49,901 nucleotides of DNA from contig NZ_FNGO01000018.1 of NCBI RefSeq assembly GCF_900103135.1, positions 1 to 49,901 on the forward strand, given 5' to 3'. Positions 6,966 to 16,652 of the stretch are shown piece by piece (within the stretch, counting starts at the first letter, position 1; each line of letters begins with the position of its first letter). The notes under the pieces were generated by a model. It was not told the origin of the DNA, ran no database searches, and worked only from the letters and a program-made list of their open reading frames with translations. The stretch comes from Halarsenatibacter silvermanii. GTDB lineage: Bacteria; Bacillota; Halanaerobiia; Halanaerobiales; Halarsenatibacteraceae. Made by a program: the position numbers and the translations under genes.

Positions 6966-9173
6966 ATGGATGAATTGAGCCCGGAGAAAAAACTGGATAT
7001 AGAGGCTTTGCTTGATGATATCGAAAATTACGAGCCGCGGCGTAAGGGCTGGAGCTGGCGTAAGCCGGTTGAGGAACTGAAACTCGTCGATTTTACCTAC
7101 GATGATATGAGTCAACCGCTGGAAAACAGCATACCGCTTCCGGCTGCCAGAAGTTTTGAGGGCATCGATCCGCAGCCTGAACCGGTCATAACTACGGAGA
7201 TCGCCTCCGGACGTTTTGAAGATGATCTCCGGAGGATGCGCATGGCTGCCTGGCATGGAGCCGATCATTTGATGGTCATCAGAACAGCTGGCCAGAGCCA
7301 TTTTGACGGTCTTATTGAAGGAACACCGGAAGGTGTTGGAGGAATACCGATAACCAGAAAGCAGATCAGAGTCACCCGTAAAGCTCTGGATCTTGTAGAA
7401 GATGAGGTGGGAAGAGAGCTCAATTTTCATTCCTACGTCAGCGGAGTAGCTGGTCCTGAAATCGGTGTTTTATTCGCTGAAGAGGGGGTAAATGGGGCTC
7501 ATCAGGATCCCCAGTATAATGTGCTTTATCGAGATGTCAACATGTATAGATCTTTTGTAGATGCTGCTGTGGCCAAAAGAGTGATGGCCTCAGTTGACAT
7601 GCTCCAGATAGATGGAGCTCATAACGCCAATGCCACCGCCCGTAAAGCCTGGAAGGTGATGCCCGAACTTTTTGTCCAGCATGCCATAAATTCTATGTTT
7701 TCTCTTAAAGCGGGAATGGAAAAAGAATTTATAGCCCTTTCGACTGTACCACCAGCAGCTCCTCCCGCTCCGGATTTGAAGCTAAATCTGCCATATGCGG
7801 TGGCTTTAAGGGAGTTTTTCGAAGGGTTTCGTTTTCGGGCTCAGCAAAACACCAAATATATGGAATCATCGTTAAGAGAAGCGACTGTCACTCATACCCT
7901 CAATCTGCTCATCTCTGCTCTAACCTCGGCCGATATCCAGAGCACTATAACACCCGATGAAGGGCGCAATGTCCCCTGGCATTACAATAATATCCAGGCT
8001 GTCGATACAGCCAAACAGGCCTTTGCCGGACTGGATGGCCTGCAAAATCTGATTGAGCTGAAAGATGAAGAGCAGAGCTATCTGCGTCAAAAGGCAATAG
8101 AGTTGAAGGAGAGAGCTATCCTCTTTATGGAAGAAATTCTGGAAGTGGGTGGTTATTTCGATGCCGTGGCGAAAGGATTTTTTGTGGATTCCGGAATGTA
8201 TCCGGAAAGAAATGGCGACGGCATTATTAGAGAGCAGGACGGAGGGGTAGCTGCAGAAAGCATAGTGCCGCGAGATGAGGATTACTTAGCCCCCGTCTGT
8301 AATCACTTTGGTTACAATAATTTGCCGGGAGATGTGGAAAAAGGTTGTGACCTGATCGGAGGATGTACACTCGAAGATAGGGATAAGATTCAATTTATAG
8401 ACGAGCTTGATCCAGAAGACAACGTTCATAAACGCCTGGAAGAGAACGAGAAGTACCGAAGCGGCAAACACCTAAAACCGGAAGTGGAATGGATTGGAGA
8501 TGGCTGGCTGGAGATCACCCTCTTTTTGCCGACGGAGGAATTAATAGCTGAACAGGCTGCTCAGCAGATAGGTGAGGAAATGAACCTCAAAAATGTGGAG
8601 GTCATCCACCGGGAAAAAATGCATCCCGCCGAAGGGACACTGATCGAGATGAAGGGCCAGCTCGATTTCGCTGTGGATCTTGAAGAACTTGAAATACCGG
8701 AAAAAGAGATTCCCCTGCCGGAGGAGGAGATCAGAGAGTTTTTTGCTGAAAATCCCCTTCAGGTCGTGGCAGCCACGGTGGGAGAGGACGAACATTCCGT
8801 AGGACTTCGCGAAATTATAGATATAAAGCACGGTGGGATCGAAAAATACGGTGTTAAAACTCATTATCTCGGCACTTCCATACCTGTCAGCAAAGTGGTG
8901 GATGCTGCCATAGAAACTGATGCAGACGTTATTATGATAAGCACGATTATAACCCATAATGAAGTCCACAGGGAGAACATGCAAAAACTTCATGACCTCT
9001 GCCGTGAACGAGGAGTTCGCAACGAACTTATTTTGATAGGAGGCGGCACTCAGATTACTGACGAAATAGCCAGGAAATGCGGCATGGACGCCGGTTTTGG
9101 TCGTGGAACAACCGGTGAGCAGGTGGCCAGCTATATAGTAAAAAAATTGCGCGGTGAGCTGGAGGAAAAATGA
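6966..9173 (+). CDS. oraE: D-ornithine 4,5-aminomutase, E subunit (B12- and PLP-binding)
   Basis: A 735-residue catalytic subunit. The N-terminal two thirds form the PLP-binding TIM-barrel part, and the C-terminal third is a Rossmann-type cobalamin domain with 'DEHSVG' (DxHxxG; lower axial ligand H610), 'LGTSIP' and 'LIGGGTQ'. K621 lies 11 residues after H610, the same spacing as the B12-ligand His and PLP-lysine of the studied Clostridium enzyme, so both cofactor residues appear intact. The enzyme is radical-based, using adenosylcobalamin. The length matches the family. It ends the tight ord-to-oraE run; a hairpin follows at 9217. Confidence 0.95.
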   Translation: MDELSPEKKLDIEALLDDIENYEPRRKGWSWRKPVEELKLVDFTYDDMSQPLENSIPLPAARSFEGIDPQPEPVITTEIASGRFEDDLRRMRMAAWHGADHLMVIRTAGQSHFDGLIEGTPEGVGGIPITRKQIRVTRKALDLVEDEVGRELNFHSYVSGVAGPEIGVLFAEEGVNGAHQDPQYNVLYRDVNMYRSFVDAAVAKRVMASVDMLQIDGAHNANATARKAWKVMPELFVQHAINSMFSLKAGMEKEFIALSTVPPAAPPAPDLKLNLPYAVALREFFEGFRFRAQQNTKYMESSLREATVTHTLNLLISALTSADIQSTITPDEGRNVPWHYNNIQAVDTAKQAFAGLDGLQNLIELKDEEQSYLRQKAIELKERAILFMEEILEVGGYFDAVAKGFFVDSGMYPERNGDGIIREQDGGVAAESIVPRDEDYLAPVCNHFGYNNLPGDVEKGCDLIGGCTLEDRDKIQFIDELDPEDNVHKRLEENEKYRSGKHLKPEVEWIGDGWLEITLFLPTEELIAEQAAQQIGEEMNLKNVEVIHREKMHPAEGTLIEMKGQLDFAVDLEELEIPEKEIPLPEEEIREFFAENPLQVVAATVGEDEHSVGLREIIDIKHGGIEKYGVKTHYLGTSIPVSKVVDAAIETDADVIMISTIITHNEVHRENMQKLHDLCRERGVRNELILIGGGTQITDEIARKCGMDAGFGRGTTGEQVASYIVKKLRGELEEK

Positions 9174-9216
9174 CCCTGCGTCTGGAAATTATTTATAGAA
9201 CGCAGCTGAGTGGAAC

Positions 9217-9234
9217 CGGCAGCTTTTGCTGCCG
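9217..9234 (+). terminator. Hairpin after oraE
   Basis: A perfect stem CGGCAGC (9217-9223) with GCTGCCG (9228-9234) and a TTTT loop. The downstream tract TTGAAATATTT is a poor U run, so it may be a partial terminator or an mRNA 3' stabiliser rather than a strong stop. Confidence 0.5.
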
Positions 9235-9262
9235 TTGAAATATTTGAGGAGGACTAATTATT

Positions 9263-10399
9263 ATGGATGCTGTAACTCGACCGGTTTGGGCTGAGGTGGA
9301 TCTGGATAATGTTCGGCATCAAATACGCAGAATTAGCGATCATATAGGTTCCAGGCCGGAGATAATGGCGGTGGTTAAAGCTGACGGTTATGGACATGGA
9401 GCTGTCCCGGTGGCAGAAGCTGCTCTGGAAGCAGGGGCGGGCAGGCTGGCTGTAGCCCTGCCCGAAGAAGGCATGGAATTGAGAGCAGCCGGCATTTCCG
9501 TTCCTATCCAGGTTCTGGGAGAAATAGACATAAATCAGGCCCGGATTATTCTGGAATACGATTTGATTCCAACTATCTGCCGCCAGGATACCCCGGAGTT
9601 TCTGCAGAAGCTGGCTTCCGAAAATGAAAAAACTGTTCCAGCTGTAATAAAAATAGATACCGGCATGGGCAGGATAGGAATTCAGCCAGAGGAGCTTAAC
9701 TCCTATTATGAAAAAATAACCTCTTTTTCCCGGCTGAAAGTGGATAGTCTGATGACCCATTTCGCCACGGCCGATGAAAAGGATAAAGAGTTCACCCGGA
9801 AACAATATTGCAGGTTTGAAAAAGCAGTCCAGAAGCTGAGGGAAAATAAAGATAAAAGCCTGGAAATCAATTGCCAGGTGGCCAACAGCGCAACAGTAAT
9901 CGATCTGCCGGAATACAGTCTCGATATTGTCCGGCCTGGCATAATGCTTTACGGTCTGCCCCCCTCGCGGGAGGTCGATCAAAGTTTTGATTTAAAACCT
10001 GTACTGGAACTCAAAGCCAAAATTGCCTATTTGAAGCGGGTACCTCCTGGCACACCGATAAGCTATGGTTCGACTTATATCACTGAAAAAGAGGCTGAAA
10101 TTGCCACTCTGCCGCTGGGATATGCCGACGGTTATCCCCGGCTTCTTTCCAATCAAGCAGATGTACTTGTCAATGGAAAGCGGGCGCCTGTTCGGGGCCG
10201 GGTCTGTATGGATCAGCTCATGATAGATGTGAGCGATATATCCCAGGTCGAAGAGGGGCAGGAAGTGACTTTAATCGGCCGCGAGGGAGACTCCGAAATA
10301 ACAGCAGGCGAACTGGCTGAGCTGATAGGAACCATCAATTATGAGATAGTCTCACGGCTGGGAAAAAGAGTGCCCAAAATTTACCTTAATCAATCCTGA
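9263..10399 (+). CDS. alr: Alanine racemase-fold PLP enzyme (alanine, or possibly ornithine, racemase)
   Basis: A 378-residue fold-type III racemase. It has the PLP lysine K39 in 'VVKADGYGHG', the acid/base tyrosine Y268 in 'ISYGSTY', 'KIDTGMGRIG', 'ATLPLGYADGYPR' and 'GRVCMDQLMIDV', which are the full hallmarks of a true Alr with its C-terminal beta domain. The obvious role is D-alanine for cell wall. OraSE needs D-ornithine, and no separate ornithine racemase is visible in the cluster, so this enzyme 89 bases downstream of oraE could serve instead or as well; that is inference. GAGGAGGA lies 8-15 bases upstream of the ATG. Confidence 0.88.
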   Translation: MDAVTRPVWAEVDLDNVRHQIRRISDHIGSRPEIMAVVKADGYGHGAVPVAEAALEAGAGRLAVALPEEGMELRAAGISVPIQVLGEIDINQARIILEYDLIPTICRQDTPEFLQKLASENEKTVPAVIKIDTGMGRIGIQPEELNSYYEKITSFSRLKVDSLMTHFATADEKDKEFTRKQYCRFEKAVQKLRENKDKSLEINCQVANSATVIDLPEYSLDIVRPGIMLYGLPPSREVDQSFDLKPVLELKAKIAYLKRVPPGTPISYGSTYITEKEAEIATLPLGYADGYPRLLSNQADVLVNGKRAPVRGRVCMDQLMIDVSDISQVEEGQEVTLIGREGDSEITAGELAELIGTINYEIVSRLGKRVPKIYLNQS

Positions 10400-10434
10400 T
10401 AATTGGATAATTGGCAGGCAAGAGGAGGGAGAAC

Positions 10435-11817
10435 ATGGAAAAAAATTTAAAATCTCTTATCGATGTGAAAAATCTTGATTACGGTGATGTGCGATATGAA
10501 AAAAATAAGACAACCAGAATTTCGATGGAAAATGAAGAATTAAAAAATATAAACTCCTCCTACCGCGAGGGAGGTCATCTTCGTCTTTATCGCGATGGTC
10601 GCAAGGTAGTAAATTCTTTTACCTCGTTTGCAGAAGCTGAAGAAATGAGAGATTCTTTGCTGTCTCTGGCCATGAGGGCCAGAAGCCTGGATGATGAACA
10701 AAAAAGATTAAAAAAAGCGCCTGTCCATACCGATAAGGTTAGTATAGAGCCCAAAAGCGATCCTCGTGATTATTCTCTGGCGGATAAAAAAGAGCTTCTG
10801 GAAAATTATAATGACCTGGCTCTTTCCCGGGAATATGTTATTAATACAGAGTTCAATTATCAAGATTTTCATTCCCGGCGCACCTTCATAAATTCTGAAG
10901 GTGCTGAAATAAGTTACGAGCTTTTGGGCAGCTATATCAGCGGGGGCATTTTTGGACGCAATTCGGACACGGTACAGGTGAAAAGAGTCAGCTTCGGCGG
11001 GTATCCTGAATTTTCCCGGCTGCTGGACCGCGATGAGGAGATCGAAGAAAGCTGTGAGATTTTGAAGCAGATGTTGTCTGCCGAGCCAATTTCTCCCGGC
11101 AGTTATCCGGTTATTTTGAATCCCAGACTGGCATCTGTCTTTATACACGAAGCCTTCGGTCATCTTTCTGAAGCCGATATGATAGAAAACAACCCCTCTT
11201 TCCGGGAGAAATTGGAGCTGGGAACCAGGCTGGGGGGAGAGAATTTAAACGTTATAGATGATCCCACTTTAGAGGACAGGCCTGGTTCGTATCGATACGA
11301 TGATGAAGGGCAGAAGGGGAAAAAGACGGATTTAATCAAGGAAGGCAAGCTGGCAGGCAGACTTCATTCTCGGAATACAGCCAGTTCTTTTGAAGAACCA
11401 ATAAGCGGAAATATGAGAGCAGTGGACTGTCAATATACTCCGATAATTCGCATGTCCAATATATATATAGCTGCTGGTGAAGATAAGCCGGCTGATTTAT
11501 TCGATTCTATAGATCAGGGTTATTATCTTGTCAACAGCAAAGGAGGACAGACAACCGGAGATCAATTTACCTTCGGTGCTGAGTATGGTTATCGTATCGA
11601 AGCCGGCGAGAAAAAAGAAATGGTGAGAGATATCAACATGAGCGGAGAGCTTTTTAAAACTCTGGAAAATATTTCTATGGTGGCGGATGATTTATCTTTT
11701 GCTGAAGTAGGAGGATGCGGTAAAAGCAGCTCGGGAGGTTCAATGCAGCTCAACATGTTCTCCGGCCGGGGAGCTCCTCATACAAAGATAGACTCGGTTA
11801 CGATTGGAGGTAAATAG
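10435..11817 (+). CDS. tldD: TldD family metalloprotease subunit
   Basis: A 460-residue TldD-type protein. The zinc motif is HExxxH: 'HEAFGH' with H238, E239 and H243. The C-terminal region has 'GGCGKSSSGGS', a family signature. TldD forms a heterodimer with TldE (PmbA), and the complex degrades or processes peptides in the cytoplasm. I chose the ATG at 10435, which has AGAGGAGGGAG just upstream; an in-frame TTG at 10411 has no site. The stop lies two bases before the tldE ATG. No peptide substrate gene is visible nearby. Confidence 0.9.
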   Translation: MEKNLKSLIDVKNLDYGDVRYEKNKTTRISMENEELKNINSSYREGGHLRLYRDGRKVVNSFTSFAEAEEMRDSLLSLAMRARSLDDEQKRLKKAPVHTDKVSIEPKSDPRDYSLADKKELLENYNDLALSREYVINTEFNYQDFHSRRTFINSEGAEISYELLGSYISGGIFGRNSDTVQVKRVSFGGYPEFSRLLDRDEEIEESCEILKQMLSAEPISPGSYPVILNPRLASVFIHEAFGHLSEADMIENNPSFREKLELGTRLGGENLNVIDDPTLEDRPGSYRYDDEGQKGKKTDLIKEGKLAGRLHSRNTASSFEEPISGNMRAVDCQYTPIIRMSNIYIAAGEDKPADLFDSIDQGYYLVNSKGGQTTGDQFTFGAEYGYRIEAGEKKEMVRDINMSGELFKTLENISMVADDLSFAEVGGCGKSSSGGSMQLNMFSGRGAPHTKIDSVTIGGK

Positions 11818-11819
11818 AT

Positions 11820-13130
11820 ATGGAAATAAAACGGAGCTGGAAACGCCGCTTCGATCAGCTCGAACATTTGACCCGCAAAGAAAGAACATTGAACATTTCA
11901 CTGGAAAACTGGCAGGTTGAAAATATTTCCAAAAGCAGAATGCAGAAAAGTGCTTTAAGGGTTATTGAAGATGGCAGTCTGGGAGAAAACTTCAGCCTGG
12001 GCAGGTCGGAAAAAGCAGCCGAAGAACTGGTCCGGGGAGCCGAACAATCGGTCCAGTATGGAGATAAAGCAGTCTTTTCTTTTTCTGATCACAGTCTCAA
12101 CTCCTTTCACGAAAGGGAAGAAAAGAATTATCGAGCCGGTCAGGTCGATGAAATCATTTCATTTCTGGAAGACGTGCTCGATTTTTTCAAAAGTTCAGCT
12201 CCGGATATCACTCTCAATCTCGTTTTTGGCAAAAATTATGACGAGATTCAGATGGAGACTTCCCGGGACGCCTATCTCAAAGATAACCTCTGTAATTTCA
12301 GCCTGATGGTCAGCCTTCCAATTTCGGGAGGGGGTTCTCAGTTTTATCGTTCATTTGAGAGCAGTGAGATGTTTTCGGGCATTCCTGAAGCTGAATTGGA
12401 ACAATTTCTCAGGGAATTTCGTTCGGCCGGAGAGGTTTCCCGTCCGGAGACCGGCAAAATGCCGGTTATATTTTCTCCGCGTTCTCTATATTTATTTACA
12501 TTTTCTCTGCAGGAGGGTCTGCGGGCGGACAATGTGTTCAGAGGTATATCTCCGCTGATTGAAAAACTCGACAGTGAAATATTTTCTCCCAAAATATCTG
12601 TTGTTGACTCTCCACATATGCAGGAAGCCGGAGGCAGAAGATTTTTTGATGATGAGGGCATTCCCACCCGGCGCCAGAAGCTGGTAGATGAAGGTGTGCT
12701 TAAGACCTTTATCTATGATCTAGAACATGCTGCCAAAATGAATGCCAAACCCGGCGGCAACGGCCTGCGGCGGGACCTTTTTTCTTCGGGGATAGAAACT
12801 CCCATCAGTCCTGGCATGGTCAATCCGACGATAGAACCGGGTGAGAGTTCCCGGGAAGAGATGATATCCGGTGTTAAAAATGGAATCCTGGTAGAAAATA
12901 TAGTTGGATTTCATTCTTCCAATTACAGTCAGGGTCATTTTTCTGTTCAGGCTCATGGATATCATGTTCGCGAGGGAAAGCTTCAGGGCAGGCTTGAGGA
13001 TGTAATGATTGCCGGCAATATCTATGACGATTTTCAAAAGATCAAAAGCGTCGGTCGAAAATTATATCCCGGCAATTTCGGCTATTATCCCTATCTTCTC
13101 TGCCCTGAGATTCAGGTAAGCTCGCGCTGA
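11820..13130 (+). CDS. pmbA: TldE/PmbA family protein, partner of TldD
   Basis: A 436-residue protein, the TldE/PmbA partner by size and position. It shares the fold of TldD but lacks the HExxxH motif. Typical stretches are 'VDSPHMQEAGGRRFFDDEGIPTRR' in pieces (residues about 261-284) and 'GFHSSNYSQGHFSVQAHGY' near the C-terminus. It is coupled to tldD with two bases between the genes. There is no terminator after it; the serS promoter begins three bases past its stop. The start ATG has GGAGG 9-13 bases upstream, inside the end of tldD. Confidence 0.85.
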   Translation: MEIKRSWKRRFDQLEHLTRKERTLNISLENWQVENISKSRMQKSALRVIEDGSLGENFSLGRSEKAAEELVRGAEQSVQYGDKAVFSFSDHSLNSFHEREEKNYRAGQVDEIISFLEDVLDFFKSSAPDITLNLVFGKNYDEIQMETSRDAYLKDNLCNFSLMVSLPISGGGSQFYRSFESSEMFSGIPEAELEQFLREFRSAGEVSRPETGKMPVIFSPRSLYLFTFSLQEGLRADNVFRGISPLIEKLDSEIFSPKISVVDSPHMQEAGGRRFFDDEGIPTRRQKLVDEGVLKTFIYDLEHAAKMNAKPGGNGLRRDLFSSGIETPISPGMVNPTIEPGESSREEMISGVKNGILVENIVGFHSSNYSQGHFSVQAHGYHVREGKLQGRLEDVMIAGNIYDDFQKIKSVGRKLYPGNFGYYPYLLCPEIQVSSR

Positions 13131-13132
13131 GG

Positions 13133-13161
13133 TTGCTTTTTAACTGACATTATAATATAAT
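13133..13161 (+). promoter_or_regulatory. Promoter of serS
   Basis: TTGCTT (13133-13138) and TATAAT (13156-13161) are separated by 17 bp. Transcription should begin near 13168, giving a leader of about 255 bases before serS. Confidence 0.7.
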
Positions 13162-13167
13162 CAAAAA

Positions 13168-13385
13168 CAGATGAAAATCATTGTGTAAAAGCGTTGAACG
13201 GGACTTTCCGCCCGGAAGCGCTCCGGCCAAAAACCTTTATGCTGTGAGTAACCGGAGACGGTCAGTGAACCGTTATCTCACTTTAAACCTAAAGTCAACC
13301 GGTTCTTTCTGGTTTGAGAAGGGTGGCACCGTGTGAGTTTCAGCTCGCACCCCTTTAGAGACAGGGGTGGGGGCTTTTTATTATT
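13168..13385 (+). promoter_or_regulatory. T-box leader of serS with terminator
   Basis: The T-box sequence is GAAGGGTGGCACCGTG (13318-13333). The terminator at 13343-13380 has a 12-bp stem with one mismatch (GCTCGCACCCCT with AGGGGTGGGGGC) and then TTTTTA. Upstream, GTGAG...CTCAC enclosing ACGGT...ACCGT looks like stem III. Uncharged tRNA-Ser should stabilise the antiterminator and allow serS expression. The stem I region, 13168-13235, is short and I could not find the usual AGTA/GAA specifier loop, so the serine specifier is inferred only from the gene controlled. Confidence 0.8.
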
Positions 13386-13422
13386 TGAATATATTTCAAT
13401 TTAAAAAAAGGAGGCTAAAAAC

Positions 13423-14697
13423 ATGCTTGATCTGCAGTATCTGCGGGATAATAGTGACAGAGTGAAAAAATCAATGGAAGATAGGGGTATTGAGTCTGAT
13501 GTAGTCGACGACTTTTTGGAACATGATGAGAGGAGAAGAGAGATATTGCAGGAAGTGGAAGAACTGCGTCGCAAACGCAATGTTGTTTCTGAAAAAATAG
13601 GAGAGTTAAAGCAGTCCGGGGAAGATGTTCAGCCCATGATTGAGGAGATGAGAAGCGTGTCTGACAGAATAGACGAGTACGAAGAAGAGTTAAAGGAAGT
13701 CGAGGAAAAACAGAGATATGCCCGGCTTCATATACCCAATGTACCTGATGAAAGTGTGCCTGTGGGAGAGGATGAAAGCGATAACGAATTTGTGAGAAGC
13801 TGGGGAGAACCTCCCGAATTTGATTTCGATTTTAAGCCTCACTGGGAGATAGGAGAAGATCTTGATATACTTGATTTTGAAAGAGGCAGCAAAGTTGCAG
13901 GTTCTCGATTTACCTTTATGAAAGGGGCGGGAGCGCAGCTGGAAAGAGCGCTGATAAATTTCATGATAGATTATCATAGAGAAAATCATGGATATTATGA
14001 GTTATTCCCTCCATTTTTGGCCAACTCCGACAGCATGACCGGAACGGGACAGCTGCCGAAATTTGAATTCGATATGTTCAAGGTTAAGGATTATGATAAT
14101 TATCTTATTCCCACCGCTGAAGTTCCGGTCACCAACTTTCACCGCGAGGAGATACTGGATGCTGATGACCTGCCGCTGTATTATACTGCTTACTCGGCCT
14201 GCTTTCGTGCTGAAGCCGGGTCTCACGGACGCGATACACGGGGGATTGTGCGTCAGCATCAATTTAACAAGGTGGAACTTGTCAAATTCGTCGAGCCGGA
14301 GACTTCTTATGAAGAGCTTGAAACTCTAACCGATAATGCAGAGGCGATTTTACAGGCTCTGGAGCTGCCCTACAGGGTGGTCAAGCTCTGCACCGGAGAT
14401 CTCACCTTTTCTTCGGCACTCACCTATGATCTGGAAATCTGGATGCCGGCCTATGAACGTTATCGCGAGATATCTTCCTGCAGTAATTTTGAGGATTATC
14501 AGGCCCGGCGCGCAGGAATACAATATCGGCCCGATCCTGATTCTCAGGCCAGGTATGTTCATACCCTGAACGGTTCGGGGGTGGCAATAGGCCGGACACT
14601 GGCCGCGATTCTGGAAAATTATCAGAATGAAGACGGAACGGTAACCATACCTGAGGTTTTGCGTGATTACATGGGGGGTAGAGAGATCATAGAATAA
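13423..14697 (+). CDS. serS: Seryl-tRNA synthetase
   Basis: A 424-residue class II aminoacyl-tRNA synthetase that charges tRNA-Ser. Residues about 27-100 form the long antiparallel coiled-coil arm that contacts the tRNA-Ser variable arm. Motif 2 is '[15 protein letters not shown]' and motif 3 is '[13 protein letters not shown]'. The length is typical. GGAGG lies 8-12 bases upstream of the ATG. Expression is set by the T-box leader. No strong terminator is visible after the stop; the next gene has its own promoter 80 bases on. Confidence 0.97.
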   Translation: MLDLQYLRDNSDRVKKSMEDRGIESDVVDDFLEHDERRREILQEVEELRRKRNVVSEKIGELKQSGEDVQPMIEEMRSVSDRIDEYEEELKEVEEKQRYARLHIPNVPDESVPVGEDESDNEFVRSWGEPPEFDFDFKPHWEIGEDLDILDFERGSKVAGSRFTFMKGAGAQLERALINFMIDYHRENHGYYELFPPFLANSDSMTGTGQLPKFEFDMFKVKDYDNYLIPTAEVPVTNFHREEILDADDLPLYYTAYSACFRAEAGSHGRDTRGIVRQHQFNKVELVKFVEPETSYEELETLTDNAEAILQALELPYRVVKLCTGDLTFSSALTYDLEIWMPAYERYREISSCSNFEDYQARRAGIQYRPDPDSQARYVHTLNGSGVAIGRTLAAILENYQNEDGTVTIPEVLRDYMGGREIIE

Positions 14698-14778
14698 ATT
14701 TCAATAAAAACTTTAAAAACTTTGTTTTCAGCTGCCTCCAAAATGAATGGATTTAAACCGCCATTAATCGGAAGCTGC

Positions 14779-14808
14779 TTGACATTTGCGCTGGTTTTAA
14801 CCTATAAT
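14779..14808 (+). promoter_or_regulatory. Promoter of the GltB-like gene
   Basis: TTGACA (14779-14784) and TATAAT (14803-14808) with an 18-bp spacer. The leader to the gene is about 105 bases and contains GGAC...GTCC (about 14858-14881), a possible small hairpin. Confidence 0.75.
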
Positions 14809-14921
14809 CTTAATAACCTTTAATTTTATGATAGTTGAAAATGTTAAAGCAATCCTGGACGGTAATTTCGTCTGTCGGTCCGGTTCAGCCAATCCAATTG
14901 CAACAGGAGGGATCAATTTAA

Positions 14922-16565
14922 ATGAAAAGAAAAAGAAATGATGTGCTTGGCACGGTCAATCGGGGAGACCCGGCTCCTTCTGGCCTGTGCACTCTCTGTG
15001 AATCTGGTTGTAAAGGAAAATGCGAAACCTGGATGTCCTCACTTTACGGGACAAAAATGCTTTATCCCCGCGATTTTGGTTCTGTCACTGCTGGTAGTGC
15101 GAACCTGGATTCTCGGGGAACGGGTTATCATTCTCTGAGAATACAGGGTTATAGTTTTGGGGCTGAGGGACTCGATGATGAACTGGAAAGAACTCCTAAG
15201 AACTGCATTTATGAAAATGTCAATATTGAGAGCGAATTTGGCAGCGAGATGAAAAGCAAATGTAAGGTGCCCGTGATGACCGGTGCGCTTGGATCCACTT
15301 TTATTGCCGAAAAATACTGGGAGTCATTTGCCATAGGCGCTGCCTTAACCGGATTTCCCATCGTCATCGGTGAAAATGTGGTGGGAGTTGACAGAGAAGC
15401 GGAAATGAATAATGGCAGGATTGTATCGGCTCCGGAGCTGGATAGGCGAATTGAGATTTATCAGAGATACCGTCAGGAAGATTATGGAGATATTTTTATT
15501 CAGCTCAACCAGGAAGATTTCAGCAACGGAGTAGCAGAGTATATCTGGGAACAATACGGCAATGAAGTGGTTATAGAGCTCAAATGGGGACAGGGCGCGA
15601 AATCTATCGGAGGTGAAATACAGGTTGGAAGTCTCGAGTATGCAGAATTTCTTCATGAGAGAGGTTACATAGTTGATCCAGATCCAACCCGGGAGGCCAC
15701 CAGGAAAGCCTTTGAAGCCGGAACTATAGATAGTTTTGCCCGTCACAGCCGCCTGGGAGGGACCGGCGTTGATAGCGAAGCAGAAATGAGAGAGGCTTTC
15801 ATGGAAAAGGTCGATTATCTCAGAGAACTGGGTTTTGATCGTATTTCTTTGAAGACGGGTGCATTCGGCATGAGAGGACTGGCTCTGGCTCTGCGACTCT
15901 CGGCCGAGGCTGGTCTGGAACTTTTGACGATCGATGGAGCAGGTGGGGGTACCGGTATGAGCCCATGGAATATGATGGATCACTGGGGAGTGCCCTCCCT
16001 ACCTCTGCACGTTAAAGCAGTTGAATACGCCGATCTTCTGGCTGATGAGGGCATGGATGTGCCTGACCTGGCTCTGGCTGGAGGCCTCTCACGAGAAGAT
16101 CATATGTTTAAGGCCCTGGCTTTGGGATCTCCTCATGTGAAGCTGATCTGTATGGGCAGGACTCTGATGATACCGGGTTTTCTGGGCGCCAATATCGAAG
16201 GGGTTTTCCATCCTGAGAAGCGAGAAGAACTCAATGGTAACTGGGAAAGCCTGCCTTCAACAGTAAAAGAGGCCGGTGAAACTCCCGAGGCTATATTTGC
16301 AGGCTGGTATGATGTGGAGGATAAAGTCGGCAGTGAACATATGAAGGAAATTCCTTATGGTGCTGTCGCCATTCATACCCTGATAAACAAATTGGGTACC
16401 GGGCTTCAGCAGTTTATGGCTGGAGTGCGCAAATTCAATATTTCGGCTCTCGAACGGACCGATCTTATGGCTGCTAATAAAAAAACAGCCGAATTGACCG
16501 GCATACCCTATCTCATTGAGGCCCAGGATGAGAGAGCCCGGGAGATTATCAAGGGGTCCTTTTAA
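14922..16565 (+). CDS. FMN-binding glutamate synthase-like protein (orphan GltB2 type)
   Basis: A 547-residue protein matching the central plus FMN-binding domains of the glutamate synthase large subunit. Signs are 'ELKWGQGAKSIGGE', 'ISLKTGAFGMRGLALAL', 'IDGAGGGTGMSPW' (FMN phosphate and substrate loop) and 'LALAGGLSRED'. It has no N-terminal amidotransferase domain and no GltB structural C-terminal domain. The N-terminus has 'CTLCESGCKGKCETW' (Cys cluster, residues about 22-34), which may bind an Fe-S cluster. The usual 3Fe-4S cysteines after the FMN domain are not seen. It could use ammonia or another donor to make glutamate, or do a different FMN reaction. It is a single-gene unit with its own promoter and terminator. 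AGGAGGG lies 12-18 bases upstream of the ATG. Confidence 0.82.
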   Translation: MKRKRNDVLGTVNRGDPAPSGLCTLCESGCKGKCETWMSSLYGTKMLYPRDFGSVTAGSANLDSRGTGYHSLRIQGYSFGAEGLDDELERTPKNCIYENVNIESEFGSEMKSKCKVPVMTGALGSTFIAEKYWESFAIGAALTGFPIVIGENVVGVDREAEMNNGRIVSAPELDRRIEIYQRYRQEDYGDIFIQLNQEDFSNGVAEYIWEQYGNEVVIELKWGQGAKSIGGEIQVGSLEYAEFLHERGYIVDPDPTREATRKAFEAGTIDSFARHSRLGGTGVDSEAEMREAFMEKVDYLRELGFDRISLKTGAFGMRGLALALRLSAEAGLELLTIDGAGGGTGMSPWNMMDHWGVPSLPLHVKAVEYADLLADEGMDVPDLALAGGLSREDHMFKALALGSPHVKLICMGRTLMIPGFLGANIEGVFHPEKREELNGNWESLPSTVKEAGETPEAIFAGWYDVEDKVGSEHMKEIPYGAVAIHTLINKLGTGLQQFMAGVRKFNISALERTDLMAANKKTAELTGIPYLIEAQDERAREIIKGSF

Positions 16566-16652
16566 ACTGCGGTCGAAAATTAAGCTGGCTTTTACTGTTC
16601 TGACTTCAACGGCAGGGACCGAGAAGGTATAAAAATACTGGATGTTTTTATG

